Shown here piece by piece: positions 7,093 through 14,223 of a stretch of 14,369 nt of DNA. A program made the translations under genes and the position numbers. The stretch covers positions 1-14,369 of the forward strand of contig DIME01000017.1 of the NCBI GenBank assembly GCA_002425405.1, read 5' to 3'. Position 1 is the stretch's first letter; each line of letters opens with the position of its first letter. The stretch is from Candidatus Accumulibacter vicinus (GTDB lineage Bacteria; Pseudomonadota; Gammaproteobacteria; Burkholderiales; Rhodocyclaceae). A model generated the notes under the pieces. It saw nothing but the letters and a program-made list of their open reading frames with translations, was not told where the DNA came from and did not search any database.

Positions 7093-7773
7093 TCACTGCT
7101 TGAGGAGAAATTCCATCTTCACCCCGGCAATCTCGATCAGGTCATGGTTCTCCAGAAGGCGCGCCTGCGCGTCGATGACCCGGCCGTTCAAGACCGGGAA
7201 TGCTCCTTCGACGTGGGTCAAGAAGTAACCGTGCGGCCTTCTGGCGATCACCGCCACCTGCCCAGGCTTGCCGAGAGTGGTCAAGGTCTTGGTCAGTTGC
7301 AACTGATGTCCGGCGTTGGAACCACTGAGCAAGCGAATCACCGCCATGCCGAGGACAGGCGCCGGACCCGCGGGTTGCGATGCACTGGCCGGCGTCACAT
7401 CAGCAGCACTCGGAACATTGTGCACGGCTGCTGGCCGCGGCGGTTGCGTCGTCTGCTCATAAGGTGAAGCCTCGTGCTGGGTCACCGTTGCGACAATGTA
7501 CTTCATTTTGTACTTGCCCAGCTCGATGACGTCACCGTCCTTCAGAAAATGCTTCTTGACCGGCTGGCCGTTGACCAACGTTCCGTTGGTGCTGTTGAGA
7601 TCCTCAAGGAAAGAATCGTTGAGTATGGTCACCACCGCCGCATGTTCACCGCTGATCGCCATATTGTCGATCTGAATGTCGTTATGTGCCTTGCGGCCGA
7701 TGCTCACCCGCTCCTTGAGCAGCGGGATTTCCTTGAGAACCAGACCATCCATGCTGAGTATGAGCTTTGCCAT
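7093..7773 (-). CDS. FHA-domain phosphothreonine-binding protein
   Basis: Cytoplasmic adaptor predicted to bind phosphothreonine on a partner protein. In 226 residues the N-terminal FHA domain (about 3-95) has all key residues: GR (26-27), SGEH (41-44) and NSTNGT (60-65). A proline/alanine-rich linker (about 100-142) leads to a second, degenerate FHA-like half (143-226): GK replaces GR at 169-170, and only NG at 196-197 recalls the binding loop, so it probably does not bind phosphopeptides. The frame opens at ATG 7800, overlapping the phosphatase stop by 13 nt. I prefer ATG 7773, where the family N terminus MAKLILSMDG begins and AAGGA lies 11 nt upstream. Tight linkage with the PP2C gene suggests that the phosphatase acts on this protein's ligands. 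Confidence 0.9.
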   Translation of the reverse strand: MAKLILSMDGLVLKEIPLLKERVSIGRKAHNDIQIDNMAISGEHAAVVTILNDSFLEDLNSTNGTLVNGQPVKKHFLKDGDVIELGKYKMKYIVATVTQHEASPYEQTTQPPRPAAVHNVPSAADVTPASASQPAGPAPVLGMAVIRLLSGSNAGHQLQLTKTLTTLGKPGQVAVIARRPHGYFLTHVEGAFPVLNGRVIDAQARLLENHDLIEIAGVKMEFLLKQ

Positions 7774-7787
7774 CGCCTTCTTCGTCC

Positions 7788-8630
7788 TTAATTGAGCCAT
7801 GACCAGAGTTTGGACCAGCCTCTTTTGGCGGCCGGAAATGCATGCAAAACCTTGATCACCACCACCGAAATATTGTCGTTCCCACCATTGTCGTTGGCCA
7901 TCTGGATCAGTTTCGCTGCCGAGCGCTCAAGATTGACCGTATGCATTTCCAGTGCGTAATGGATTTCCACCTCTTCGACCAGGTCGTAAAGACCATCGGA
8001 GCATAGAAGGTAAACATCTCCTGGACGCACCGGGTGAACGTGGATCTCCGCTTCGACCTCTGCCTCAATGCCGACGGCGCGTGTCACCAGGTTCCGCTGC
8101 AATGAGTAACGCGCCTCTGCCGCCGAAATCAAACCGCTATCTATCTGCTCCTGCAGGACCGAGTGGTCGTGGGTCATGGCCATGAACTCATCGCCCCGCA
8201 GTCGATACAGACGCGAGTCGCCAATGTGGGCGACAACCACCTGATCATCGCAAAATACGGCAGCGACAAGCGTGGTACCCATTCCGCCAAACTTCGATTG
8301 ACGCTCCGACGCCTGATAGATCGCCAAATTCACCGCCGCGATCTGCTCCTTGAGGCAACGATGCGCGAACAGTAGTCCGCTACCGCTATCGGTCCGGTGC
8401 GCGGCAGTCGCCTTGAAAGCTGCGGTCAGTCCGGCCGAGAGGAGCTTTGTCGCCATGTTGCTGGCGATTTCTCCGGCATTGTACCCGCCCATTCCGTCCG
8501 CCAGAATCACCAGCCCTTGATTGGCATCGGCAAATACCGAATCTTCATTTTTCCCCCTGACCAATCCGGGGTCGGTACGGGCGGCGATTTCGAGCGCTCC
8601 CAATAGACTGTTTGCCACGTCCACTCCCAT
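7788..8630 (-). CDS. PP2C-type Ser/Thr protein phosphatase (Stp1/PrpC-like)
   Basis: Metal-dependent (PPM/PP2C) phosphatase removing phosphate from Ser/Thr residues, the usual opponent of Hanks-type kinases. The 280-residue product carries the family motifs in order: TDPGLVRGKNEDS (19-31), LADGMGG (43-49), GMGTT (116-120), GDSR (137-140), SDGLYD (211-216) and GGNDNIS (249-255), including metal-binding D30, D45 and D252. A short basic, tryptophan-containing tail (KRGWSKLWSWLN) extends past the catalytic domain and might touch the membrane. The start is uncertain: GTG 8633, ATG 8630 and GTG 8618 (with GGGAG ahead of it) are all possible. It overlaps or abuts the FHA gene, so the two are co-expressed. 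No kinase gene is in the window. Confidence 0.92.
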   Translation of the reverse strand: MGVDVANSLLGALEIAARTDPGLVRGKNEDSVFADANQGLVILADGMGGYNAGEIASNMATKLLSAGLTAAFKATAAHRTDSGSGLLFAHRCLKEQIAAVNLAIYQASERQSKFGGMGTTLVAAVFCDDQVVVAHIGDSRLYRLRGDEFMAMTHDHSVLQEQIDSGLISAAEARYSLQRNLVTRAVGIEAEVEAEIHVHPVRPGDVYLLCSDGLYDLVEEVEIHYALEMHTVNLERSAAKLIQMANDNGGNDNISVVVIKVLHAFPAAKRGWSKLWSWLN

Positions 8631-8708
8631 CACTGATCAGCAAATCCAGACGGCCATCGGCATTTCCTATCTCAGGCATGGCGGCAGTCTCGACATCCTC
8701 TGCCAAGA

Positions 8709-9668
8709 CTATGCGCCATAGGGCAGTTCGACACCGAAACCGTGCTCACGTGCCAAATCCTCAAGGGTGACGGCGACTGCCAGATCCTGGACGGCCATGC
8801 CCTGCGACTCGAACAGGGTGATCTCGTCAGGTGTCGAACGCCCAGCCTGCCGACCGCAAATGACGTCGCCGAGTTCGATGAGCTGACGCGCATGCAGGCG
8901 CCCTTTTTCCAGCAGTGGCAGCAGATCACCCGCTTCACACAGCGCCGTTGCCACGCTATCGACGACGATCGGCGAGCAACGTTTGATGACGTCCTCGCCA
9001 AGTTCCCTGCGGATCAGCGAATTCGATCCGGCGGCATTGATGTGTGTTCCCGGCGCAAGCCAATCGGCATCGAAAAGTGGCGTCGCCGACGTGGTCACCG
9101 TGCTGACGATATCACTGCCACGTACCACTTCTTCGGGCGAAGCCACGGCAACCACCTCAAGCGCAAGCCGTTCGGACATTCTCTTACAAAAGGCGGCCAG
9201 GCGCTCGGCATGGCGTGCGTAGACCTTGATCCGTTGCAGCGGGCGCACTGCTGCGATCGCTTCGAGATGCCCTTCGGCCTGCCAGCCGGCACCAAATACG
9301 CCCGCCACGCGGGCATCGGACCTGGCCAGCCAGCGCGTCGCGACGCCGGCTGCCGCACCCGTACGCATCATGCCCAGGCGATCGGCTTCCAGCACGGCGC
9401 GCAGACTGCCACTCGAGGCACGATACAGGTGAACCAGGAAACGCACACCCGATCGGTTACTGGTGTAGGCCTTGTACCCGATGACGTCGAGTTGCGGCAA
9501 TGCCCCCTGCAGGATATGCAGCGTCGTCTGTGGCAGGCGCGTCCGTTGCCGGGGCATATCACAGGCCTGCATCGACGCGAGATCACGGTGCGCAGCCTCG
9601 ACTGCCGCGAGCGCCAGCGGCATGGTCAGCAGTTTTTCAACCTCTTTTTCACTCAGAAACAGTGGCAT
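8709..9668 (-). CDS. Ornithine cyclodeaminase / mu-crystallin family protein
   Basis: NAD(P)-dependent enzyme of the OCD/mu-crystallin family. Members convert ornithine to proline, reduce ketimines (such as pyrroline-2-carboxylate), or act in alanine dehydrogenation; which applies here is not decidable from sequence. The 319-residue product has K66 (GYKAY) and R102-T-G-A (102-105) of the substrate site, the Rossmann loop VFGAGWQAEGH (124-134), and the GTHINAAGSNS segment typical of the family. The frame opens at TTG 9680, but GGAGG (9678-9674) stands five nt before ATG 9668, which decides the start. It is the first gene of the minus-strand run OCD-PP2C-FHA-MBL, with 78 nt to the phosphatase. 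A metabolic gene leading a signalling cluster may be a simple neighbour rather than a partner. Confidence 0.9.
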   Translation of the reverse strand: MPLFLSEKEVEKLLTMPLALAAVEAAHRDLASMQACDMPRQRTRLPQTTLHILQGALPQLDVIGYKAYTSNRSGVRFLVHLYRASSGSLRAVLEADRLGMMRTGAAAGVATRWLARSDARVAGVFGAGWQAEGHLEAIAAVRPLQRIKVYARHAERLAAFCKRMSERLALEVVAVASPEEVVRGSDIVSTVTTSATPLFDADWLAPGTHINAAGSNSLIRRELGEDVIKRCSPIVVDSVATALCEAGDLLPLLEKGRLHARQLIELGDVICGRQAGRSTPDEITLFESQGMAVQDLAVAVTLEDLAREHGFGVELPYGA

Positions 9669-9748
9669 CGTTGCCTCCAATTCGGCACCTCGGAATCAAA
9701 CGATCAGCACGATCTTCCCAAGTTGACAGTTTGCAGCTCGGAGCGGTG

Positions 9749-9775
9749 ATTTTAACGGCAAATGTCACAGATCAA
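9749..9775 (-). promoter_or_regulatory. Candidate promoter of the OCD-PP2C-FHA-MBL run
   Basis: On the minus strand, TTGATC (9775-9770) and TAAAAT (9754-9749, 5 of 6 to the -10) are spaced by 15 nt, shorter than ideal. It sits just past the sucCD terminator and about 80 nt before the OCD start, where a promoter would be expected. Confidence 0.35.
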
Positions 9776-9783
9776 TGGCAAAC

Positions 9784-9814
9784 AAAAAAGGCAGACCGGA
9801 GTCTGCCCTTTTTT
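9784..9814 (-). terminator. Bidirectional Rho-independent terminator after sucD
   Basis: Perfect 7-bp stem GGCAGAC (9790-9796), loop CGGA, GTCTGCC (9801-9807), with six A on the left (9784-9789) and six T on the right (9809-9814). On the minus strand it ends the sucC-sucD transcript 40 nt after the sucD stop; by symmetry it also works on the plus strand. Confidence 0.92.
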
Positions 9815-9854
9815 GCCAGGAATTCAGGCAACCACAGCAGCAACCACAGGCGCC

Positions 9855-10748
9855 CTAAATCAGCGACTGGATCATCTTGCCCATCACCGAAGGATCACGT
9901 GTCACCTTGAAACCACACTCTTCCATGATTGCCAGCTTGGCATCGGCAGTATCCGCACCACCCGAAATCAGCGCCCCTGCATGGCCCATGCGCTTGCCTG
10001 CCGGAGCGGTCACACCGGCGATGAACCCGACGATCGGCTTCTTCATGTTCGCTTTGCACCACACGGCTGCGTCGGCTTCATCAGGACCACCGATTTCACC
10101 GATCATGATCACCGCGTCGGTATCCGGATCGTCGTTGAACAGGCGCATGATGTCGATGTGCTTGAGGCCGTTGATCGGGTCACCCCCGGTACCGACTGCA
10201 GACGACTGGCCAAGACCGATTTCGGTCAACTGTGCAACCGCTTCGTAGGTCAGTGTACCCGAACGTGAAACCACACCGATGCGACCCTTGCGATGAATGT
10301 GACCGGGCATGATGCCGATCTTGACTTCATCCGGAGTGATCAGTCCAGGGCAGTTCGGCCCGAGCAGCAGCGTCTTCTTGCCGCCGGCGGCTTCCTTCCT
10401 GAGCATCTTGTTGCGCACCACCAGCATGTCGCGTACCGGGATGCCTTCGGTGATACAGACGACCAGATCGAGGTCGGCTTCGACCGCTTCCCAGATCGCT
10501 GCGGCAGCACCTGGCGGCGGCACGTAGACCACCGAGACGGTGGCACCGGTCTGGGCAGCGGCGTCCTTGACCGAACCAAAGATCGGAATTCCGAAAATAC
10601 TCTCGCCGGCTTTCTTGGGATTCACCCCGGCGACGAAACAGTTCTTGCCGTTGGCGTATTCCTGGCACTTCTCGGTATGGAATTGTCCGGTCTTGCCGGT
10701 GATGCCCTGGGTGATGATCTTGGTATCTTTGTTAATCAGAATCGACAT
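9855..10748 (-). CDS. sucD: Succinyl-CoA synthetase (ADP-forming) alpha subunit
   Basis: Alpha subunit of the TCA-cycle enzyme that converts succinyl-CoA, ADP and phosphate to succinate, CoA and ATP. The 297-residue product (family about 290) shows the CoA-binding Rossmann start (ITQGITGKTGQFHTE, 12-26), LLGPNCPG, GVVSRSGTLTYE and, near the C terminus, the catalytic phosphohistidine in GHAGALISGG (H256). The start ATG is preceded by AAGGAG, which overlaps the sucC stop codon; the two genes are nine nt apart, so synthesis of the two subunits is coupled. Every expected motif is intact. It closes the DUF2889-sucC-sucD run and is followed by a strong terminator. Confidence 0.98.
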   Translation of the reverse strand: MSILINKDTKIITQGITGKTGQFHTEKCQEYANGKNCFVAGVNPKKAGESIFGIPIFGSVKDAAAQTGATVSVVYVPPPGAAAAIWEAVEADLDLVVCITEGIPVRDMLVVRNKMLRKEAAGGKKTLLLGPNCPGLITPDEVKIGIMPGHIHRKGRIGVVSRSGTLTYEAVAQLTEIGLGQSSAVGTGGDPINGLKHIDIMRLFNDDPDTDAVIMIGEIGGPDEADAAVWCKANMKKPIVGFIAGVTAPAGKRMGHAGALISGGADTADAKLAIMEECGFKVTRDPSVMGKMIQSLI

Positions 10749-10757
10749 GGTGGCTCC

Positions 10758-11918
10758 TTAACTGACCGCAGCAACGATCTTGGTGGCGGCATCAGCCATT
10801 GAATCCGCAGAGATGATCGGCAGACCCGAATCACCGAGAATCTGTTTGCCGATGTCCTCGTTGGTCCCCTTCATGCGGACCACCAGTGGCACCGAGAGAT
10901 GCGTTTCCCTGGCTGCTGCCACGACGCCGGTGGCGATCGTGTCGCAGCGCATGATGCCGCCGAAGATGTTCACCAGAATTCCCTTGACCTTGGGATTTCT
11001 GAGCATGATCTGGAAGGCTTCGGTCACTTTCTCGGTGGTCGCACCGCCACCGACATCGAGGAAGTTGGCCGGTTCGGCACCGAAAAGCTTGATGGTGTCC
11101 ATGGTCGCCATCGCCAGGCCAGCGCCATTGACCAGGCAGCCGATGTTGCCGTCGAGCGAGATGTATGAGAGGTCGAACTTGGAGGCCTCGAGTTCGTCGG
11201 GGTCCTCCTCGTCGAGGTCCCGGTAGGCCATGATCTCGGGCTGCCGGTAGAGGGCGTTGGAGTCGAAGTTGAACTTGGCGTCGATCGCCTTGATGTTGCC
11301 GTTGCCTTCGAGAATCAGCGGGTTGATCTCTGCCAGCGAGGCGTCGGTCTGCATGTAGCAATTGTAGAGGCCCTTGAGCGTCGCAATGGCGCGGTCAACA
11401 GACTCGGCCGGGACACCGATGCCAGTGGCCAGTTCGGCCGCCTGTGCGTCGCTCAGCCCATCCTCCGGGTCAATGAAAGCCTTGAGAATTTTCTCCGGCG
11501 TAGCGTGGGCGACCTCCTCGATGTTCATGCCGCCTTCCGAAGAGGCCATCATCACGACCTTCTGTGACGCCCGGTCGGTCAGCGCAGCAACGTAGTACTC
11601 CTTGCGGATGTCGGCGCCCTCTTCGATCAGCAGCCGGCGAACCTTCTGGCCTGCCGGACCGGTCTGGTGCGTGACGAGCTGCATGCCGAGGATCTGGCTG
11701 GCATACTCGCGAACTTCGTCCAGCGACTTGGCCACCTTGACGCCACCGCCCTTGCCACGACCACCCGCATGGATCTGGGCCTTCACCACCCAGACCTTGC
11801 CTCCCAGGGTTTCAGCTGCCTTGACCGCATCATCGACGGTCGGACAGAACACCCCGCGCGGAACCACGACGCCGAATTTCTTCAGGAGTTCCTTGCCCTG
11901 ATATTCGTGAATTTTCAT
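10758..11918 (-). CDS. sucC: Succinyl-CoA synthetase (ADP-forming) beta subunit
   Basis: Beta subunit carrying the nucleotide-binding ATP-grasp domain and the succinate site. The 386-residue product has the family length (E. coli SucC is 388). It begins with MKIHEYQGKELLKKFGV, followed by the ATP-grasp segment VVKAQIHAGGRGKGGGVK (about 44-61), LAEINPL, and the C-terminal GxxNIFGGIMRCD and VVRMKGTNE motifs that contact the alpha subunit. AAGGAAAG precedes the ATG. No truncation or odd residue is seen. It lies 57 nt after the DUF2889 gene and directly before sucD. Confidence 0.98.
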   Translation of the reverse strand: MKIHEYQGKELLKKFGVVVPRGVFCPTVDDAVKAAETLGGKVWVVKAQIHAGGRGKGGGVKVAKSLDEVREYASQILGMQLVTHQTGPAGQKVRRLLIEEGADIRKEYYVAALTDRASQKVVMMASSEGGMNIEEVAHATPEKILKAFIDPEDGLSDAQAAELATGIGVPAESVDRAIATLKGLYNCYMQTDASLAEINPLILEGNGNIKAIDAKFNFDSNALYRQPEIMAYRDLDEEDPDELEASKFDLSYISLDGNIGCLVNGAGLAMATMDTIKLFGAEPANFLDVGGGATTEKVTEAFQIMLRNPKVKGILVNIFGGIMRCDTIATGVVAAARETHLSVPLVVRMKGTNEDIGKQILGDSGLPIISADSMADAATKIVAAVS

Positions 11919-11975
11919 GCGCTTTCCTTGCTTGAGTTAAGGTTGCGAAACGTAACGAACCACAGGCAGGACGTC

Positions 11976-12527
11976 CTACCCGGGCTTCTGGCCACGGTAC
12001 CAGCGCGGGTAATAGCGCCGTACTGCGTCCGAATGCGATTCCAGCGCGTGGCAACGGTCGAGCTGATAGGGCTTGTGTGCGCTATCGTCGCTATCGAGTA
12101 CGTCACTGGCAAAAGTCTGCAGCGCCGCGGTAGGCAGAAACATCAACAGCTCGCTGAGATGCGAGCAACCGCGCGTGCCACGGAACAGATTCTTGACTGC
12201 CGTGCGAAAACCATGAAAGAGATTGAGACCGATCAGTTGCGTGTAATCCGGGGTAATCCGGTCACAATAACCCACGTAGGGCATCGCATCGGTACAGGCC
12301 ACTGCGTCAAGAACATTCATCTGATGGTCGATGGTCACCCGCACCCACATGTCGTGCACTGCTTCGCCGCGCTGCCGCAAACCCGACGACAGCGGATAGT
12401 CGTGGTCTTTGGTATCGACCAGTCGCGCCTCGATGTCCCAGCAATCATCGTCACGCTTGTAACCATCGAGTTGAACGCTGCGGGCGTGCATGCGGGTGCG
12501 TTGGGCAGAAGGCGGGGGCAACGGCAT
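11976..12527 (-). CDS. DUF2889 domain protein
   Basis: Conserved protein of unknown function, recognised as DUF2889. The 183-residue product has no signal peptide or membrane segment. It contains the conserved-looking block GLNLFHGFRTAVKNLFRGTR, then GCSHLSELLMFLP, as well as an acidic and histidine-containing middle (DDDCWDIEARLVDTKDHDY; RVTIDHQMNVLDAV). Conserved Cys and His residues (C131, H133, H164) might bind metal, which is inference. The frame opens at 12560, but ATG 12527 has AGGA (12537-12534) six nt upstream and begins closer to the usual family start. It stands first in a co-directional run with sucC and sucD; a 57-nt gap allows one transcript. Confidence 0.85.
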   Translation of the reverse strand: MPLPPPSAQRTRMHARSVQLDGYKRDDDCWDIEARLVDTKDHDYPLSSGLRQRGEAVHDMWVRVTIDHQMNVLDAVACTDAMPYVGYCDRITPDYTQLIGLNLFHGFRTAVKNLFRGTRGCSHLSELLMFLPTAALQTFASDVLDSDDSAHKPYQLDRCHALESHSDAVRRYYPRWYRGQKPG

Positions 12528-12903
12528 CGATGGTCCTGGGGGGATTTGCGAGCATGGCAAGGCTTCGTAGCTGGCAAGGAATTCTACACCAGAACGCCTT
12601 GGCGTTTTTGGCGAAATACATAATTATGAGTGCTGGCTGCCCGAACGCCGGGCACGCTATCGAACTGACCAGCCGGTCGGAAATTCCGACGTTGAGGTTC
12701 CCTCGGTATGACCTCTTGGGTAACGGCATCGAGCGCACCCGGTACGTTGAAGCGCTGCCGGCCCGAGGGCGCCCTGATCCAGCTCGGGCCAGGCGGCACC
12801 AGACCATCGACAGGAAGGCTCCCAAGACAAGGTGTGCGCCGCGGCTACGAAGAACACGGCACGTTGGCCCTCCTGCGCTTGAAGCAGATGCGGTACGTGA
12901 ATC
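12528..12903. other. Intergenic stretch of 376 nt with no convincing gene
   Basis: Frames crossing this spacer lack family features, ribosome sites and consistent composition. It holds an AT-rich palindrome CATAATTATG (12619-12628), in which CATAAT on the minus strand could serve as a -10 for the DUF2889-sucCD run, though no good -35 accompanies it. It also holds the dyad at 12676-12690. Nothing else stands out; the right part may be decayed coding DNA, but I cannot identify a parent gene. Confidence 0.5.
12676..12690. promoter_or_regulatory. Perfect dyad GTCGGAA-A-TTCCGAC, candidate operator
   Basis: Seven-base arms around one central base, 15 nt in all, about 150 nt upstream of the DUF2889 start and close to a possible -10 at 12628-12623. 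Its size and symmetry resemble a site for a dimeric repressor. No regulator gene is near, and the factor is unknown. Confidence 0.4.
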
Positions 12904-13704
12904 TCAACCTTTTTCCGAAACCGAAAAGAGGGTCATTTCGTTGCTGACCAACGCAGAGTCCTTGCGAATGAAAAGGATATCGATCTGTATCAGGACACCG
13001 TCACCACGACGAGAAATGTCGAAGATCTCATAGGCACGAAATCCATGCTCGTCCATCCAGGCCACTACGTCGGCCAGTAAGGGACTCCCTTGATTGTACG
13101 GCCAGAGACTCACTTCCATGAGCACGAAGCCGGCAGTGGCCAGCGCCGACGTCGCACCTTTCAGCACTTCCAGTTCGTATCCCTGGACATCAAGCTTGAT
13201 CAGATCGGGTGGCTGCATCGAGTGCCTGTGGATCAGTTCATCCAGGGTCGTGACCGGCAAGGTCACGACATGCCGCGGCACGTTGGAGTTCTCCGGAAAT
13301 ACCGACGAACCTGTACCCCCCGCAGCGTCGTCCAGGATGACGAATGCCGTCTCTTTCAATTCCGGCGGCCCGAGCAAGGAGTTTGCGAAGCTTATCCCTT
13401 GTTCCTGCCCGCAAAATCGTTCCAGAGCAGCCATGTGCCGCTGCTGTGGTTCGACCATTAATACCTCGACGTCCGGGAAAACCCTTCGCAATAGCCGAGT
13501 CCAATCGCCAATACACGCACCGGCGTCAATCACGGACCGTAGCAATACGCCGCGGGCGCGTAACGCCAGGAGCCCTGAAAGCATGCCTGGTGCCCCCAGT
13601 TCATCACAGATCTGGCCCCAGCCAGTATCGGTCGCCAAGAGCCGTGCGGCATGAAGCAACTGCCTCGAAGCACGGTCCCTGACTGTCCGCAGTAATTCAA
13701 TCAC
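12904..13704 (-). CDS. FkbM-family SAM-dependent methyltransferase
   Basis: Class I methyltransferase of the FkbM family, whose members usually O-methylate sugars or natural products. The 266-residue product has the SAM-binding loop VIDAGACIGDWTR (58-70), acidic E85 (VLMVEPQ) for the ribose, and the hallmark block LIKLDVQGYELEVLKGA (168-184). The frame extends upstream to 13842, but GGGAGG (13716-13711) lies six nt before GTG 13704, a far better start; the first 46 codons of the long frame look non-coding. There is no signal peptide. It stands alone on this strand, with no glycosyltransferase or polysaccharide gene in the window, so its acceptor is unknown. The isolated position next to a degenerate spacer could indicate acquisition by transfer, which is only a guess. 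Confidence 0.88.
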   Translation of the reverse strand: MIELLRTVRDRASRQLLHAARLLATDTGWGQICDELGAPGMLSGLLALRARGVLLRSVIDAGACIGDWTRLLRRVFPDVEVLMVEPQQRHMAALERFCGQEQGISFANSLLGPPELKETAFVILDDAAGGTGSSVFPENSNVPRHVVTLPVTTLDELIHRHSMQPPDLIKLDVQGYELEVLKGATSALATAGFVLMEVSLWPYNQGSPLLADVVAWMDEHGFRAYEIFDISRRGDGVLIQIDILFIRKDSALVSNEMTLFSVSEKG

Positions 13705-13737
13705 GTATCGCCTCCCTTGATGAGCCCTTACCAGAAT

Positions 13738-13767
13738 GTTAGACCGTAAACTGAGCACGGAACTCAA
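13738..13767 (-). promoter_or_regulatory. Candidate promoter of the FkbM gene
   Basis: On the minus strand, TTGAGT (13767-13762) and TCTAAC (13743-13738) are 18 nt apart, each matching 4 of 6 consensus bases. Transcription would start near 13731, which agrees with the GTG start at 13704 and not with the longer frame. Confidence 0.3.
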
Positions 13768-13915
13768 GAGAAACCGCCCGAGTTCGACATGTCCACCTAC
13801 CTGCGTATTTCGCGGGACGTGACCGGTGGAGAGATGCTGCATGGATAGGGTTGAATGTTACCTCAATCGGTCACGCTTTTGATGAAATGGCGGGCATGCT
13901 TTCGTTAAATGGCGG

Positions 13916-13952
13916 TCAAGGGCGGGCGCAGCCCGGCGAAGCGAACCCTTGA
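13916..13952. repeat. Nested inverted repeat, REP-like element
   Basis: Outer arms TCAAGGG (13916-13922) and CCCTTGA (13946-13952) enclose a hairpin CGGGC-GCA-GCCCG (13923-13935). It opens a GC-rich spacer (13843-14223) in which I see no gene; frames on both strands there are simple-composition artefacts. Confidence 0.5.
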
Positions 13953-14042
13953 GTGCCCCCTCAACGCGGATACGCTCCAGGGCTTGGGGCTGGTTGCGGA
14001 TTTTCGCAGCCGGCCCCCGAGCCCGTCCGGCGGCGAGGACTT

Positions 14043-14075
14043 CCCCGCCCTGGGGGGCGGGGTCAGGGGTGGGGG
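14043..14075 (+). repeat. GC hairpin overlapping a G-quadruplex motif
   Basis: CCCCGCCC (14043-14050), loop TGGG, GGGCGGGG (14055-14062) forms an 8-bp hairpin. The plus strand from 14052 to 14075 also has four G runs (6, 4, 4 and 5 G) separated by C, TCA and T, a textbook quadruplex pattern. The two structures exclude each other. The element lies in the same spacer as the nested repeat. Confidence 0.65.
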
Positions 14076-14223
14076 AAGCGCTGGGGTTTGGCCAGGGCGC
14101 CCGCTCTTGCGAAGTTCAGCTTGGAGTCGCAGACTCAATCGTGCAGAGAGGGATGGAGACTCCAGGCTGAGCCGATTAGGCCAAGGACCGTTAGTCCATC
14201 GTTGGGGAGTGTCTGGCGCATGG

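Noticed and set aside
8742..9749. 335-codon plus-strand frame opposite the OCD gene
   Set aside because: It is antisense to a gene with a clear Rossmann motif and ribosome site; its product shows no family features.
12451..13033. Frames on both strands through the 12528-12903 spacer
   Set aside because: No ribosome sites, no recognisable domain, and they overlap the real flanking genes; at most decayed sequence.
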